NCBI RefSeq assembly: GCF_000705555.1 | Contig: NZ_JMQN01000057.1 | Location: forward strand, 1 to 64,000 | Source: Marinobacterium lacunae | GTDB taxonomy: Bacteria > Pseudomonadota > Gammaproteobacteria > Pseudomonadales > Balneatricaceae | Direction: 5' to 3' | Length of the DNA stretch: 64,000 nt | Shown: piece after piece, positions 28,580-37,893 of the stretch | How the letters are laid out: every line of letters starts with the position of its first letter | Numbering within the stretch: position 1 is the first letter of the stretch | The notes under the pieces: model-generated | Told to the model about the DNA's origin: nothing | Databases searched by the model: none | Seen by the model: only the letters and a program-made list of their open reading frames with translations | Program-made: the position numbers and the translations under genes

Positions 28580-29294
28580 TTTGTTCCCCTTGAGGTTGCT
28601 CTTTAGCATTCAGCTTCTCCTCAATGTTCTGGCGTGCGGCACTGATATGCCGGCGCATCAACATCTCGGCCAACTCTGCATCCCGCGCTTCAATCGCATC
28701 AATGATCTGACGATGCTCCTTAAGCGCACGCTTGGGACGCGAGCTGGATACGCTGAACTGGTAACGGTACATGCGTACCAGGTGGTATAGATCGGCGCCC
28801 AGCATCTCTTGAAGCTTGGCGTTCTTGCTGCCCTGAACAACGCGGTAATGGAAATCGAGATCGCCCTCTTTCTGAAAGTAGGACCGTCCCTCGCGCTGTT
28901 CAATGGAGAGTTCGTGGTTGTCGAGCAGGGATTTGAGACTGTCGATCTCTTCCTGCGTCATGTGTTCCGCCGCCAGACGGCAAGCCATGCCTTCCAGCGC
29001 TTCGCGAACCCGGTAGATCTCGATCAACTCCTCGGCCGACAGCTTGACCACGCGGGCACCGATGTGCGGTTTGCGCTCAACCAGACGCCAGCCCTCAAGG
29101 CGTCGAATCGCCTCCCTCAGAGGGCCACGACTGATGCCGTAGGTACGCGCAAGCTCCGGCTCGCTGATTTTCTGTCCCGGTAAGAGATCACCTTTAACGA
29201 TGGCCGTTACAATCTGCTTGCAAACCCTGTCTGCCAGCGTCCGGCTTTCTTGATCGATCTCGAGGACTTCGCTTTTTTTAACGTCGGTATTCAT
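28572..29294 (-). CDS. GntR-family regulator of the methylcitrate operon (FCD domain)
   Basis: This 240-residue protein is probably a repressor. The N-terminal winged helix contains [20 protein letters not shown] and [17 protein letters not shown]. The C-terminal all-helical FCD domain (about 95-225) has the metal/ligand-binding Asp and His residues in DLDFHYRV and the final HISAARQN. It is the first gene of the prp operon and overlaps prpB. By position it should respond to a cycle intermediate such as 2-methylcitrate. A perfect palindrome 16 bp before its start codon is a likely autoregulatory operator. Confidence 0.9.
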   Translation of the reverse strand: MNTDVKKSEVLEIDQESRTLADRVCKQIVTAIVKGDLLPGQKISEPELARTYGISRGPLREAIRRLEGWRLVERKPHIGARVVKLSAEELIEIYRVREALEGMACRLAAEHMTQEEIDSLKSLLDNHELSIEQREGRSYFQKEGDLDFHYRVVQGSKNAKLQEMLGADLYHLVRMYRYQFSVSSSRPKRALKEHRQIIDAIEARDAELAEMLMRRHISAARQNIEEKLNAKEQPQGEQNG

Positions 29295-29309
29295 CGCAAC
29301 CCTTTCAAG

Positions 29310-29321
29310 ATTGTCGACAAT
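29310..29321. promoter_or_regulatory. Probable GntR operator in front of the prp operon
   Basis: ATTGTCGACAAT is a perfect 12-bp palindrome located 16 bp upstream of the gntR start codon. A related imperfect copy, TTGTC-N7-GACAA, lies upstream at 29383-29399. FCD-type GntR proteins bind short palindromes of this kind, commonly with TTGT/ACAA arms, next to their own genes. Confidence 0.55.
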
Positions 29322-29520
29322 GTTTGAATGACGCCACCTTACAGGCGTAAAAAATGACCGTCAACCGAACTTGTCGTATAAATTGTCAACATCAGACAAA
29401 AGTATGATGGTAGGAATTATGGCCCATAGGGGGACAACTTACACGTTTTGTAAGTGTTTAAATGCAGGCTTTAACAATAGAACGGCCACTCCCGCCAAGC
29501 GGGAACGGCTCGTCGCACGC

Positions 29521-30393
29521 TTATCCTAAACGAGAGGTAAATCGCTCAAGCTCTGCATTCATGATGCGGGCTATCTGGCGGGGCTTCTGAAAAGGCAGGG
29601 AGTGATCGGTGCCGGCAACATGAAAGTAGTGCCAGTTAGGCATGCCATCGGCCAAATGCATATGAAGCTGGTGCATGAGCTCTACGCTCTGCCCGCCTAT
29701 AAAACTGCTGACATCGCCTTGCGCTGCCAGTACCGACTCACGATCAACATCGCGGATCGCTTTCGTGACGGCATCCAGCGCATTGGCGAAGCCTTCGGGT
29801 CGCTGGCCAAGCCGGGCAATTGTCAGACGCTCGGTCTGCTCGGTAATCCGGCGATTCGGTGAAATGGTGTCCAGAAACTGCCGTATACCGGTTTCCCGGT
29901 TGTCGGTGCGCAGGTAAACAGCAGCGTCAGAATAACGCTCCCGCAACTGGACAGTTGATTGCCAGTCAGGTCGATCAAGCGCTGCAGACTCCAGAAGGAA
30001 CTGCTTTTGCACCCTGTCCGAGTGCTGCTGTTTATATAGCATCGAAACAAGTCCGCCCAGCGAGTATCCGCCCAGATCAAACTCCCACCATCCCAGGTGA
30101 TCAACCAGCGCACCCAGATCAGCAACCAGCTCCTGAACCGTAAAGGCATGCTCCTGCTCATCGGCGTAATGAGTTTCACCGGTACCGCGCATATCCGGCA
30201 CAAGAATCTCGGACCAATGGGTTAAAAACGATTGCAGCATTTCCCAGGTATCACGGCCACCGACTCCCGCACCGTGAACGAGGACAAGGCGGCGCCCACT
30301 CTCCACTGCGGGATGACGGTATAGCCGATACGTCAAATGCTGATCGGCCAGCTTAAGTATTCGCTGTTCTACGTTGAATTGCGGCGCTTTCAT
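29521..30393 (-). CDS. Alpha/beta-fold hydrolase
   Basis: This 290-residue cytoplasmic hydrolase has the nucleophile elbow GGYSLGG (Ser111), the oxyanion strand LVHGAGVGGRDTW near residue 40, and the catalytic His264 in GTDHSLPF. The acid residue is expected near residue 235. The natural substrate is unknown. It is a single gene, separated from gntR by about 226 bp holding the prp promoter region, and divergent from pabB. Confidence 0.82.
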   Translation of the reverse strand: MKAPQFNVEQRILKLADQHLTYRLYRHPAVESGRRLVLVHGAGVGGRDTWEMLQSFLTHWSEILVPDMRGTGETHYADEQEHAFTVQELVADLGALVDHLGWWEFDLGGYSLGGLVSMLYKQQHSDRVQKQFLLESAALDRPDWQSTVQLRERYSDAAVYLRTDNRETGIRQFLDTISPNRRITEQTERLTIARLGQRPEGFANALDAVTKAIRDVDRESVLAAQGDVSSFIGGQSVELMHQLHMHLADGMPNWHYFHVAGTDHSLPFQKPRQIARIMNAELERFTSRLG

Positions 30394-30515
30394 CTACCCT
30401 CAATCTCATTCGGCCTACATCTCGGTGCGCCATTATAGCCTCCCGAGGCGACGACAGGGTCGCATGGTGACTATGGCAGCGTTAAAATCAATCTTTTACG
30501 TTGGAATCATGCCGC

Positions 30516-31889
30516 GTGATCAACAGCTACCCTCTACCCTATCCTCTTGACCCCTTCTCGGTATTTGAGCGCGTGCGCTCGCTTGGCGACCCCGTAATGC
30601 TGGACAGCGCACACCCGGTCACAGACTCGCGTTTTGGGCGCTATGACATTATCGCCGCCTCACCCGATGTATTGGTGCGGTATACACGAGGGGAAACGTC
30701 GATACGCCGACAAGGGCTTTGGCAAGCGGTAGCCGGCGACCCCATTACGTTGCTAAAACAGCTGCAGGCGGAGATAGCTCTACCACCTGACAGTGCACTG
30801 CCAAGCTTCAGCGCAGGCCTGATTGGCCATTTCAGTTATGATCTCGGCCGGGCGTTCGAGCGGATGCCGAACACCGCTCAGGATGACCTTGCACTTCCTG
30901 AAATGCGCGTCGGGCGCTACCTGTGGTCCGTTGTTATCGACCACCACGAACGCAAAAGCGCTCTAATGGCACACGATAAAGCCGATGCGCGGCAAGTGAC
31001 CCTTTTGCGTAAACTTTTACAGGAGCCCGCTTCCAGCGAGTCAACGACACCTTTCCGGCTTACATCAGACTTCGAGAGTAACCTCCCGGCACCTCAGTAT
31101 CGCGAGGCTTTCGATCGCATTCAGGCCTATATCCGGGCCGGCGATTGCTACCAGATCAACCTGACCCAGCGTTGGAGCGCGGCCTGTGAAGGCGATCCTT
31201 TCAATGCGTACAAGGCGCTACGACAAAAAGCAGCAACCCCTTTCGGGGCGTATATAGAGTCAGACGACGGCACAATTCTGTCACTCTCGCCCGAGCGTTT
31301 TCTTAAGGTATCGGCACGTGGCGAGGTAGAAACTCGCCCTATAAAGGGCACACGCCCGCGTGGAACCACACCTGATGAGGACAAACTTCTTGCCGACGAA
31401 CTGGCCTGCGCAGAAAAGGACCGCGCCGAGAATCTGATGATCGTCGACCTGTTGCGCAACGACCTTGGCAAAGTCTGCGCGGCGGGAAGCGTCAAGGTTC
31501 CTGAGCTGTTCAAGATCGAAAGCTATCCCAACGTCCATCATCTGGTTAGCGCTGTAACCGGTCAATTGGCTCAGGGCTACACAAGCCTGGATTTATTACA
31601 GCACTGCTACCCCGGCGGCTCGATAACCGGCGCACCGAAGATACGTGCCATGGAAATTATCGATGAACTAGAGCCCCATCGCCGGGGTATTTACTGTGGC
31701 TCAATCGGGTATATCAACGCCGACGGCGCCATGGACACCAGCATCTGTATTCGCACACTGCTGGTAGAACACGGGAAGATCTATTGCTCGGCTGGCGGCG
31801 GAATCGTGGCGGACTCCGATGCCGATGCCGAGTATCAGGAATCGTTCGACAAGGTTAACAATCTACTGGATACATTAAAGGGGCTCTAA
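30516..31889 (+). CDS. pabB: Aminodeoxychorismate synthase component I
   Basis: This is about 457 residues. It uses chorismate and ammonia from PabA to make 4-amino-4-deoxychorismate for folate. The start region INSYPLPYPLDPF is PabB-like. The chorismate-binding core contains RPIKGTRPRG, the AEKDRAENLMIVDLLRNDLG block, GGSITGAPKIRAMEIIDELE and GSIGYINADG. I prefer GTG 30516 (GGA ten bases upstream) to TTG 30501. No pabA or pabC is adjacent. It ends in a 16-bp inverted repeat shared with thrH. Confidence 0.93.
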   Translation: MINSYPLPYPLDPFSVFERVRSLGDPVMLDSAHPVTDSRFGRYDIIAASPDVLVRYTRGETSIRRQGLWQAVAGDPITLLKQLQAEIALPPDSALPSFSAGLIGHFSYDLGRAFERMPNTAQDDLALPEMRVGRYLWSVVIDHHERKSALMAHDKADARQVTLLRKLLQEPASSESTTPFRLTSDFESNLPAPQYREAFDRIQAYIRAGDCYQINLTQRWSAACEGDPFNAYKALRQKAATPFGAYIESDDGTILSLSPERFLKVSARGEVETRPIKGTRPRGTTPDEDKLLADELACAEKDRAENLMIVDLLRNDLGKVCAAGSVKVPELFKIESYPNVHHLVSAVTGQLAQGYTSLDLLQHCYPGGSITGAPKIRAMEIIDELEPHRRGIYCGSIGYINADGAMDTSICIRTLLVEHGKIYCSAGGGIVADSDADAEYQESFDKVNNLLDTLKGL

Positions 31890-31905
31890 AGCCCCTTTAA
31901 TGTAT
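31870..31905. terminator. Long perfect inverted repeat between convergent pabB and thrH
   Basis: Sixteen bases ATACATTAAAGGGGCT (31870-31885) are exactly repeated in reverse complement (31890-31905) around a four-base loop CTAA. The pabB stop codon lies in the loop region. Both directions end in a T-rich tail, so it probably terminates both genes. Confidence 0.75.
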
Positions 31906-31923
31906 TCGTTCCAAGCGAAGCGA

Positions 31924-32547
31924 TTACAGCGTCAGATCCCGATTACTGGCCTTGAGGAACTCCTTCTTGAGGTCTTCATAGCTATGCACAGCCGGGAACT
32001 GAGGAAACTCCGCAATAACGTTATCCGGCGCATGGAACAGGATCCCCTTCTCCGCCTGTGCCAGCATGGTGGTGTCGTTATAGGAGTCGCCTGCCGCAAT
32101 AACGCGGTAGTTGAGCAGCTGGAAAGCCCGAACCGACTGCCTCTTGGGATCTCGCTGACGCAAGGTGTAGTCAGTAATGCGCCCATTACCATCCACTTCC
32201 AGCTTGTGGCACAGCAACGTGGGGTAACCCAGCTGCTTCATGAGCGGAGCCGCAAACTCATAGAACGTGTCCGACAGAATGACAAGCTGAAAGCGCTCGC
32301 GCAGCCAGTCAACAAACTCTTTCGCCCCTTCCAGAGGGCTCAAACGGCTTATGGTGTCCTGAATTTGGGGAAGCGTCAGACCATGCTGATCAAGAATGGA
32401 GAGCCGCTGCTTCATCAGCACATCGTAATCAGGTATATCACGCGTTGTGGCTTTAAGCGCCTCGATGCCGGTCTCTTCGGCAAACGCAATCCAAATCTCA
32501 GGAATAAGAACACCTTCCAAATCAAGACAAGCCAGCTCCACGCTCAT
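31924..32547 (-). CDS. thrH: Phosphoserine phosphatase / homoserine phosphotransferase ThrH
   Basis: This 207-residue HAD-superfamily enzyme removes phosphate from phosphoserine and can transfer it to homoserine. Motif I is CLDLEG with nucleophile Asp9, motif II Ser lies in VILSDTFYEF, the motif III Lys lies in RQRDPKRQS, and motif IV is AAGDSYNDTTM. The sequence follows the Pseudomonas ThrH protein closely over its full length (for example EIWIAFAEETGIEALKATTR). It is a single gene, convergent with pabB. Confidence 0.95.
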   Translation of the reverse strand: MSVELACLDLEGVLIPEIWIAFAEETGIEALKATTRDIPDYDVLMKQRLSILDQHGLTLPQIQDTISRLSPLEGAKEFVDWLRERFQLVILSDTFYEFAAPLMKQLGYPTLLCHKLEVDGNGRITDYTLRQRDPKRQSVRAFQLLNYRVIAAGDSYNDTTMLAQAEKGILFHAPDNVIAEFPQFPAVHSYEDLKKEFLKASNRDLTL

Positions 32548-32754
32548 TCTCCGCTCTAATTAAAAACAGTGGGCCACTCTACCCCGAAGCGTGTTGTGCT
32601 TTCAACGCAGGTAATCGATTGCCACAATACCGGCCAGATGGGAGTGCAGCACAACGTTTCCATATGCGGGATTTGGTTATCCAACCCGCACCGACTCTCA
32701 GCACGCCCCAATTCCCTTAATATTGCATATTGAAAACGGACCGGACGAGAAGCA

Positions 32755-33150
32755 ATGAAACTTTGCAAACTAACCTGCGACACAATTTTGGCTCGTGCGC
32801 TTGAGGCTGCCTCGAAAATGGATTGCGCCATGAGCATTGCGATCTGCGATGCCGGTGGCCACCTGCTCCAGTTCTGCCGGATGGACGGTGCCTTTGTAGG
32901 CTCCGCCGATATCGCCATGCGTAAAGCCAATACATCAGCAATGTTCAATGCACCCAGCGGAGTGTTGGGCGAGCTTGTGCGCAAGAAAGCACTCACCGGA
33001 TTCGAGCTTAGCAATGACGGCCTTATGCTGTTTGGTGGCGGCCTGCCTATCCGAATTGATGGAGAACTGATTGGCGCTATCGGTGTATCAGGCGGATCCG
33101 CGGAGCAGGATGTGGATGTTGCTACCGAAGCACTGGAGGTCCTTCAATGA
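32755..33150 (+). CDS. GlcG/HbpS-like protein (DUF336)
   Basis: This 131-residue protein of the heme-degrading/heme-binding GlcG family has the pattern AICDAGGHLLQFCRMDGAF and GGLPIRIDGELIGAIGVSGG, with the EQDVDVATEAL end typical of the family. There is no signal peptide. The biochemical role of most members is unknown. Its stop overlaps the start of the flavin-dependent oxidoreductase gene (ATGA), with the next gene's GGAGGT inside its 3' end, so the pair should be co-translated. Confidence 0.83.
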   Translation: MKLCKLTCDTILARALEAASKMDCAMSIAICDAGGHLLQFCRMDGAFVGSADIAMRKANTSAMFNAPSGVLGELVRKKALTGFELSNDGLMLFGGGLPIRIDGELIGAIGVSGGSAEQDVDVATEALEVLQ

Positions 33151-34211
33151 GCCGCACACTCAGGGTAGGTGTGGTAGATCAGTCACCGATTCATGATGGC
33201 AACCCTGCAGAACAGGCGTTGAGAAACAGCGTCGCGCTTGCCAGACATTGCGAGGAGCTGGGGTTCAGCCGCTACTGGATCGCTGAGCATCACAATACCC
33301 CAAGCTATGCGAGCCCTGCCCCCGAAATACTGATGGCTGCGATTGCAAGCCAGACCCGATCCATTCGCGTGGGATCTGGCGGGGTGATGCTGTCTCATTA
33401 CAGCCCGCTCAAGGTCGCGGAAACGTTCAGCTCTCTGCAGGCGCTTTTCCCTGAGCGAATCGACATGGGGATCGGTCGTGCACCGGGCGGCAGCAGTCTG
33501 TCTACTCACGCACTCGCGTATCCGGGATACCCTGCCGATGGCGAGCTTTATCCAGAACAGCTCAGCGATCTTCTGGCACTTGTTCGTAATGCCCTGCCTC
33601 ACGGGCACCCCTATCAGGGGCTTCGCGCCATGCCCGGCACCCGGACGCCCCCCGCACCCTGGGTGCTCGGATCAGGTAGTGCCAGCACTCAACTGGCCGC
33701 CTCGTTAGGCGCAGGTTTTGTCCTGGCTCTTTTCATCGGCACCGAGTACCGCTCGCCAGACATTATTCGAAGCTATCGAGATGCCTATCGCCCGGGCGGG
33801 TTTGACTCGAAGCCCAATGCAATGCTGGCGACCGCAGTTATCTGCGCCGACTCCCTGGAAGAGGCACGACACATAGCCGCCACCCATACGTACTGGAAGG
33901 TCCAGGCATTCTTGCATGGCAACCGAGAACCGTTACGAGCACCTGAGCAGGTCCACAGCCTCTACAAACAGCTGAGTCCGGCTGACCAGGCCTACTATGA
34001 CGAAACGCTGAATTCGATGATTCTCGGCACGCCCGAACAATGCCGCGAACAGCTCGAAGCGTTGTCAGCGCAATATGATGTGGACGAGATTCTTGCCATC
34101 AATGTGACCTATCGGTTTGCCGACAGACTCAAGAGCTATGAATACCTGTCCAGCGCAATGGAGTTAAGTCAGCACAAACAGACTACAAAGGCGCTCAGCT
34201 GCGCGAGTTAG
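33147..34211 (+). CDS. Luciferase-like flavin-dependent monooxygenase (LLM family)
   Basis: This 354-residue enzyme has the bacterial-luciferase TIM-barrel fold and should use reduced FMN and oxygen. WIAEHHNTPSYASPAPEIL, GSGGVMLSHYSPLKVAE, DMGIGRAPGG and the late LGTPEQCREQLEAL are the recognised blocks. It resembles the MsnO8-type subgroup. The substrate is unknown. It is translationally coupled to the GlcG-like gene; no flavin reductase lies next to it. Confidence 0.87.
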   Translation: MSRTLRVGVVDQSPIHDGNPAEQALRNSVALARHCEELGFSRYWIAEHHNTPSYASPAPEILMAAIASQTRSIRVGSGGVMLSHYSPLKVAETFSSLQALFPERIDMGIGRAPGGSSLSTHALAYPGYPADGELYPEQLSDLLALVRNALPHGHPYQGLRAMPGTRTPPAPWVLGSGSASTQLAASLGAGFVLALFIGTEYRSPDIIRSYRDAYRPGGFDSKPNAMLATAVICADSLEEARHIAATHTYWKVQAFLHGNREPLRAPEQVHSLYKQLSPADQAYYDETLNSMILGTPEQCREQLEALSAQYDVDEILAINVTYRFADRLKSYEYLSSAMELSQHKQTTKALSCAS

Positions 34212-34225
34212 CCAGGCAGCCGGTC

Positions 34226-35209
<984 letters not shown>

Positions 35210-35305
35210 TCATCCATTTTCTGTAATCAAAAGAACATTTTCATATAACAACAAAGAATATGTATAGCAGCGCGCTGTCGCAACGTCTATCTACACAGCT
35301 TTCAC

Positions 35306-36415
35306 TCAAAGACGTGCGCTAAGGCGCCTTATCTCTTCATCCTGAGTTACGAGGCGCTTTTCCAACGCAGTGATACGTGCCTGCGCTTTCATCGCTGCCT
35401 CTTCACGCTCTTTCAGCTGTGCTCTCAACGTATTTTCACGGCGCGCAGCATCACTAGCGCTGGTGAGAGAGCGCTGACTTGCACGCTGCAACTCCTCATT
35501 AAGCTCTTTAATCTTATCTTCCAACCTTTTGTTTTTGTTAGTTTCAGCCAGAAGAGAGCTGCTGGTTTTCGTCAAATCCCGATGCTGAGATCCTACATTT
35601 TGCTTGATTGCGTTAAGCTCTGATTCCAATGCCTTGATCTGACTCGCCTGCGTTTCGATCTTGACATCCTTGCGGGCCAGCTCGCCTTGAAACTCGTGCA
35701 CGTCCCGCGTCAGCGCCGCTTCCTTACGCCCAGCTTCATCCCTTACCTTGTCCAGCATGCCTCGGTAGTGACGAACCTCGACTTCAGCCTTGGCATGAGT
35801 CTCCACACCTTTACGCTGCTCATCCTTCATGCGCTGTTCGGCACTGCGACGATACTCTTCATACTGCTTGCGTAACTGGCTGAGCTCATGCTCGAGATTA
35901 GCGCGCAGCTGCTCCTCACGCTTACGCTCGTTCGTCTCCGAAGCCAGCGAGTTCTTCAGCACCGCGATCTCCGCCTCCAGAGACTTTCCATGCTGTTCGG
36001 ACTCTTCCAGACGGATACCCAGTTCGCGGTAGCGCGCTTCAAGCTCCTGATAGACGCCCTGAGACTGACGCAGCGCCTCTTCATTTATGCGCCGACTCTC
36101 CTCTTCACCAACGTCATACTGCTGGCGGTCACGGTTCACGTTCGCGTTGGCTTCCTGTAACGCTTGCTGCCAGACACGCAAGAATGACTGAGCCAGAGAA
36201 TCAGGAACATCCATGAAAGCTTTGGAATTTCGATTACCGAGTTGGACACGCCCCGGCAGCCCCTGCCACCAGCGCTCAAGCACTGTCTCAACGTGGTTTT
36301 GATCCAGATCCAACTGCGCAGCAATCCCTGCCACATCGGGACGGGCTCCATTCATGAGCATATGGTCAGCCGCGGAAAAAATGCGGGACTGATCACGTTC
36401 GTTCACATTCAACAT
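35306..36415 (-). CDS. KfrA-like DNA-binding protein with long coiled coil
   Basis: This 369-residue protein has an N-terminal segment (about 10-120: SRIFSAADHMLMNGARP, VETVLERWWQGLPGRV, LAQSFLRVWQQALQEAN) resembling the KfrA N-terminal DNA-binding domain. The remaining 240 residues are charged heptad repeats forming an extended coiled coil. KfrA is known from plasmids as a repressor and partition-associated filament protein. Chromosomal relatives are common but uncharacterised. It lies 11 bp downstream of rluC on the same strand, so the two are probably one transcript. There are no membrane segments. Confidence 0.78.
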   Translation of the reverse strand: MLNVNERDQSRIFSAADHMLMNGARPDVAGIAAQLDLDQNHVETVLERWWQGLPGRVQLGNRNSKAFMDVPDSLAQSFLRVWQQALQEANANVNRDRQQYDVGEEESRRINEEALRQSQGVYQELEARYRELGIRLEESEQHGKSLEAEIAVLKNSLASETNERKREEQLRANLEHELSQLRKQYEEYRRSAEQRMKDEQRKGVETHAKAEVEVRHYRGMLDKVRDEAGRKEAALTRDVHEFQGELARKDVKIETQASQIKALESELNAIKQNVGSQHRDLTKTSSSLLAETNKNKRLEDKIKELNEELQRASQRSLTSASDAARRENTLRAQLKEREEAAMKAQARITALEKRLVTQDEEIRRLSARL

Positions 36416-36426
36416 CCTGATCCTGT

Positions 36427-37407
36427 TTATCTCTGTTCCTGAGCCTCGGCGCTGGTCACGAGCTTTTCAAGCGCTTGCGCAACTTGAGCGTCCAACGCCG
36501 CCTCCACCTTTAGAGGTGTACCATCCGGTAATTTCAATTCAAGTGCCGCCGCGTGCAGCATCAGGCGACGGAAACCCAATTCACGATACTGCTGATTGAT
36601 GGCATCGACACCATATTTCGGATCGCCGATGATTGGATGCCCGACAAACTGCGTATGCACACGAATCTGATGCGTACGGCCAGTTCGTGGACGGGCTTCG
36701 ATAAGCGTAGCCGAGGTGCCATAACGCCTCAATATACGAAAGTCGGTCTGAGACGGTTTACCTTCGGCATCGACCCTTACAAAGCGCTCACCCGATTTAA
36801 GCTCGCCTCTAAGTAACGGAGCGTCCACACGCTTGTCTTTGCTCTCCCAGCGCCCCTGGACCAGCGCATGGTAAATCTTCTGCACCTTGTGCTGGCGCAG
36901 CAGCTCGTGGAGATAGCGCAACATTGATCGCTTCTTAGCGATCATGATGCAACCGGAGGTGTCGCGATCCAGACGGTGGACCAATTCAAGAAATCGCTGA
37001 TTCGACCTTAACTGCCGAACCGCCTCGATAAGCCCAAGATTCACGCCACTTCCGCCATGAACCGCGAGCCCCGACGGTTTGTTAATTACCATCAGCGCAT
37101 CGTCTTCGTAGACGACCGCGCTTTCGAGATGCTCAAGCAGCTTATCCCCGACCACAGGCGCGTCACCTTTTTCAGGCAAGCGCACCGGTGGCACGCGAAT
37201 GAGGTCCCCTGCCTGTAACTTGTACTCGGGCTTGATCCGCTTTTTGTTGACTCTCACCTCGCCCTTGCGCAGGACTCTGTAGATCAGGCTCTTCGGCGCG
37301 CCTTTAAGTGCGGTGCGTAGGAAGTTGTCGATCCTTTGCCCACCCTGATCCTCTTCAACGGTAATAAACTGCACCCCTTTCTGGATGCCTGTACTCTCAT
37401 CTGCCAT
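36427..37407 (-). CDS. rluC: 23S rRNA pseudouridine synthase RluC
   Basis: This 326-residue enzyme makes pseudouridine at 955, 2504 and 2580 of 23S rRNA (E. coli numbering). The N-terminal S4 RNA-binding domain ([20 protein letters not shown]) precedes the RluA-type catalytic core with [16 protein letters not shown], which contains the catalytic Asp, and [11 protein letters not shown]. It is transcribed away from rne, the conserved arrangement in gammaproteobacteria. Confidence 0.94.
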   Translation of the reverse strand: MADESTGIQKGVQFITVEEDQGGQRIDNFLRTALKGAPKSLIYRVLRKGEVRVNKKRIKPEYKLQAGDLIRVPPVRLPEKGDAPVVGDKLLEHLESAVVYEDDALMVINKPSGLAVHGGSGVNLGLIEAVRQLRSNQRFLELVHRLDRDTSGCIMIAKKRSMLRYLHELLRQHKVQKIYHALVQGRWESKDKRVDAPLLRGELKSGERFVRVDAEGKPSQTDFRILRRYGTSATLIEARPRTGRTHQIRVHTQFVGHPIIGDPKYGVDAINQQYRELGFRRLMLHAAALELKLPDGTPLKVEAALDAQVAQALEKLVTSAEAQEQR

Positions 37408-37893
37408 CAGTTACTGATACGTCCGTTCGTTGATGCTCTTAGGGTTAGCTGTTATATTCTAGCGATGCCGCAGGCGGTTGGCTTTAGCTATTTTTGAATC
37501 CAGGTCGCCGGCCCCTCACCCACACCTCGAAGCGTGGCCGCGCACGATCCGATCGGCGGCAGAGATTGATGGTTTCTCACGAAATCAAACCTTATTTTAC
37601 GTAACGCTTTCACGGCCTTCGCCTGATATCGAAGGCCCAGTTGAAGGTGGAGACGCACGCTGACCCGGAACCTGCCTATCAGGCAGCCACAGCCAGCAAC
37701 TATAACGACAGAGGTCTGCGTTTCCTCCACCGCCGATATAAGAGCAGTCGCCAAGGCGGCCGCCCGCGCGCGTTGCCCGGACTACCAATAGCCCGGACAG
37801 CCGCCGCGATCAGAAAGACTGGGCATCATCTTCACACTCCGGTGCAGCAACCGGCGGTGGCAGCGTTGCGTGTTGCTGAGAACGCATAACAAC
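37408..37893 (+). promoter_or_regulatory. Long rne leader and divergent rluC/rne promoter region
   Basis: These 486 bp carry no protein gene. A plausible rne promoter element is TGTTATATT near 37450-37458 (extended -10 type), which would give a leader of over 400 nt. A strong hairpin GGCCTTCG-N8-CGAAGGCC lies at 37614-37637, just after an A/U-rich single-stranded stretch. A smaller CCGGT/ACCGG hairpin lies near 37840-37855, close to the start codon. In E. coli the rne leader is about 360 nt and lets RNase E cut its own mRNA. The same autoregulation is likely here, but the structures need folding and testing. Confidence 0.6.
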
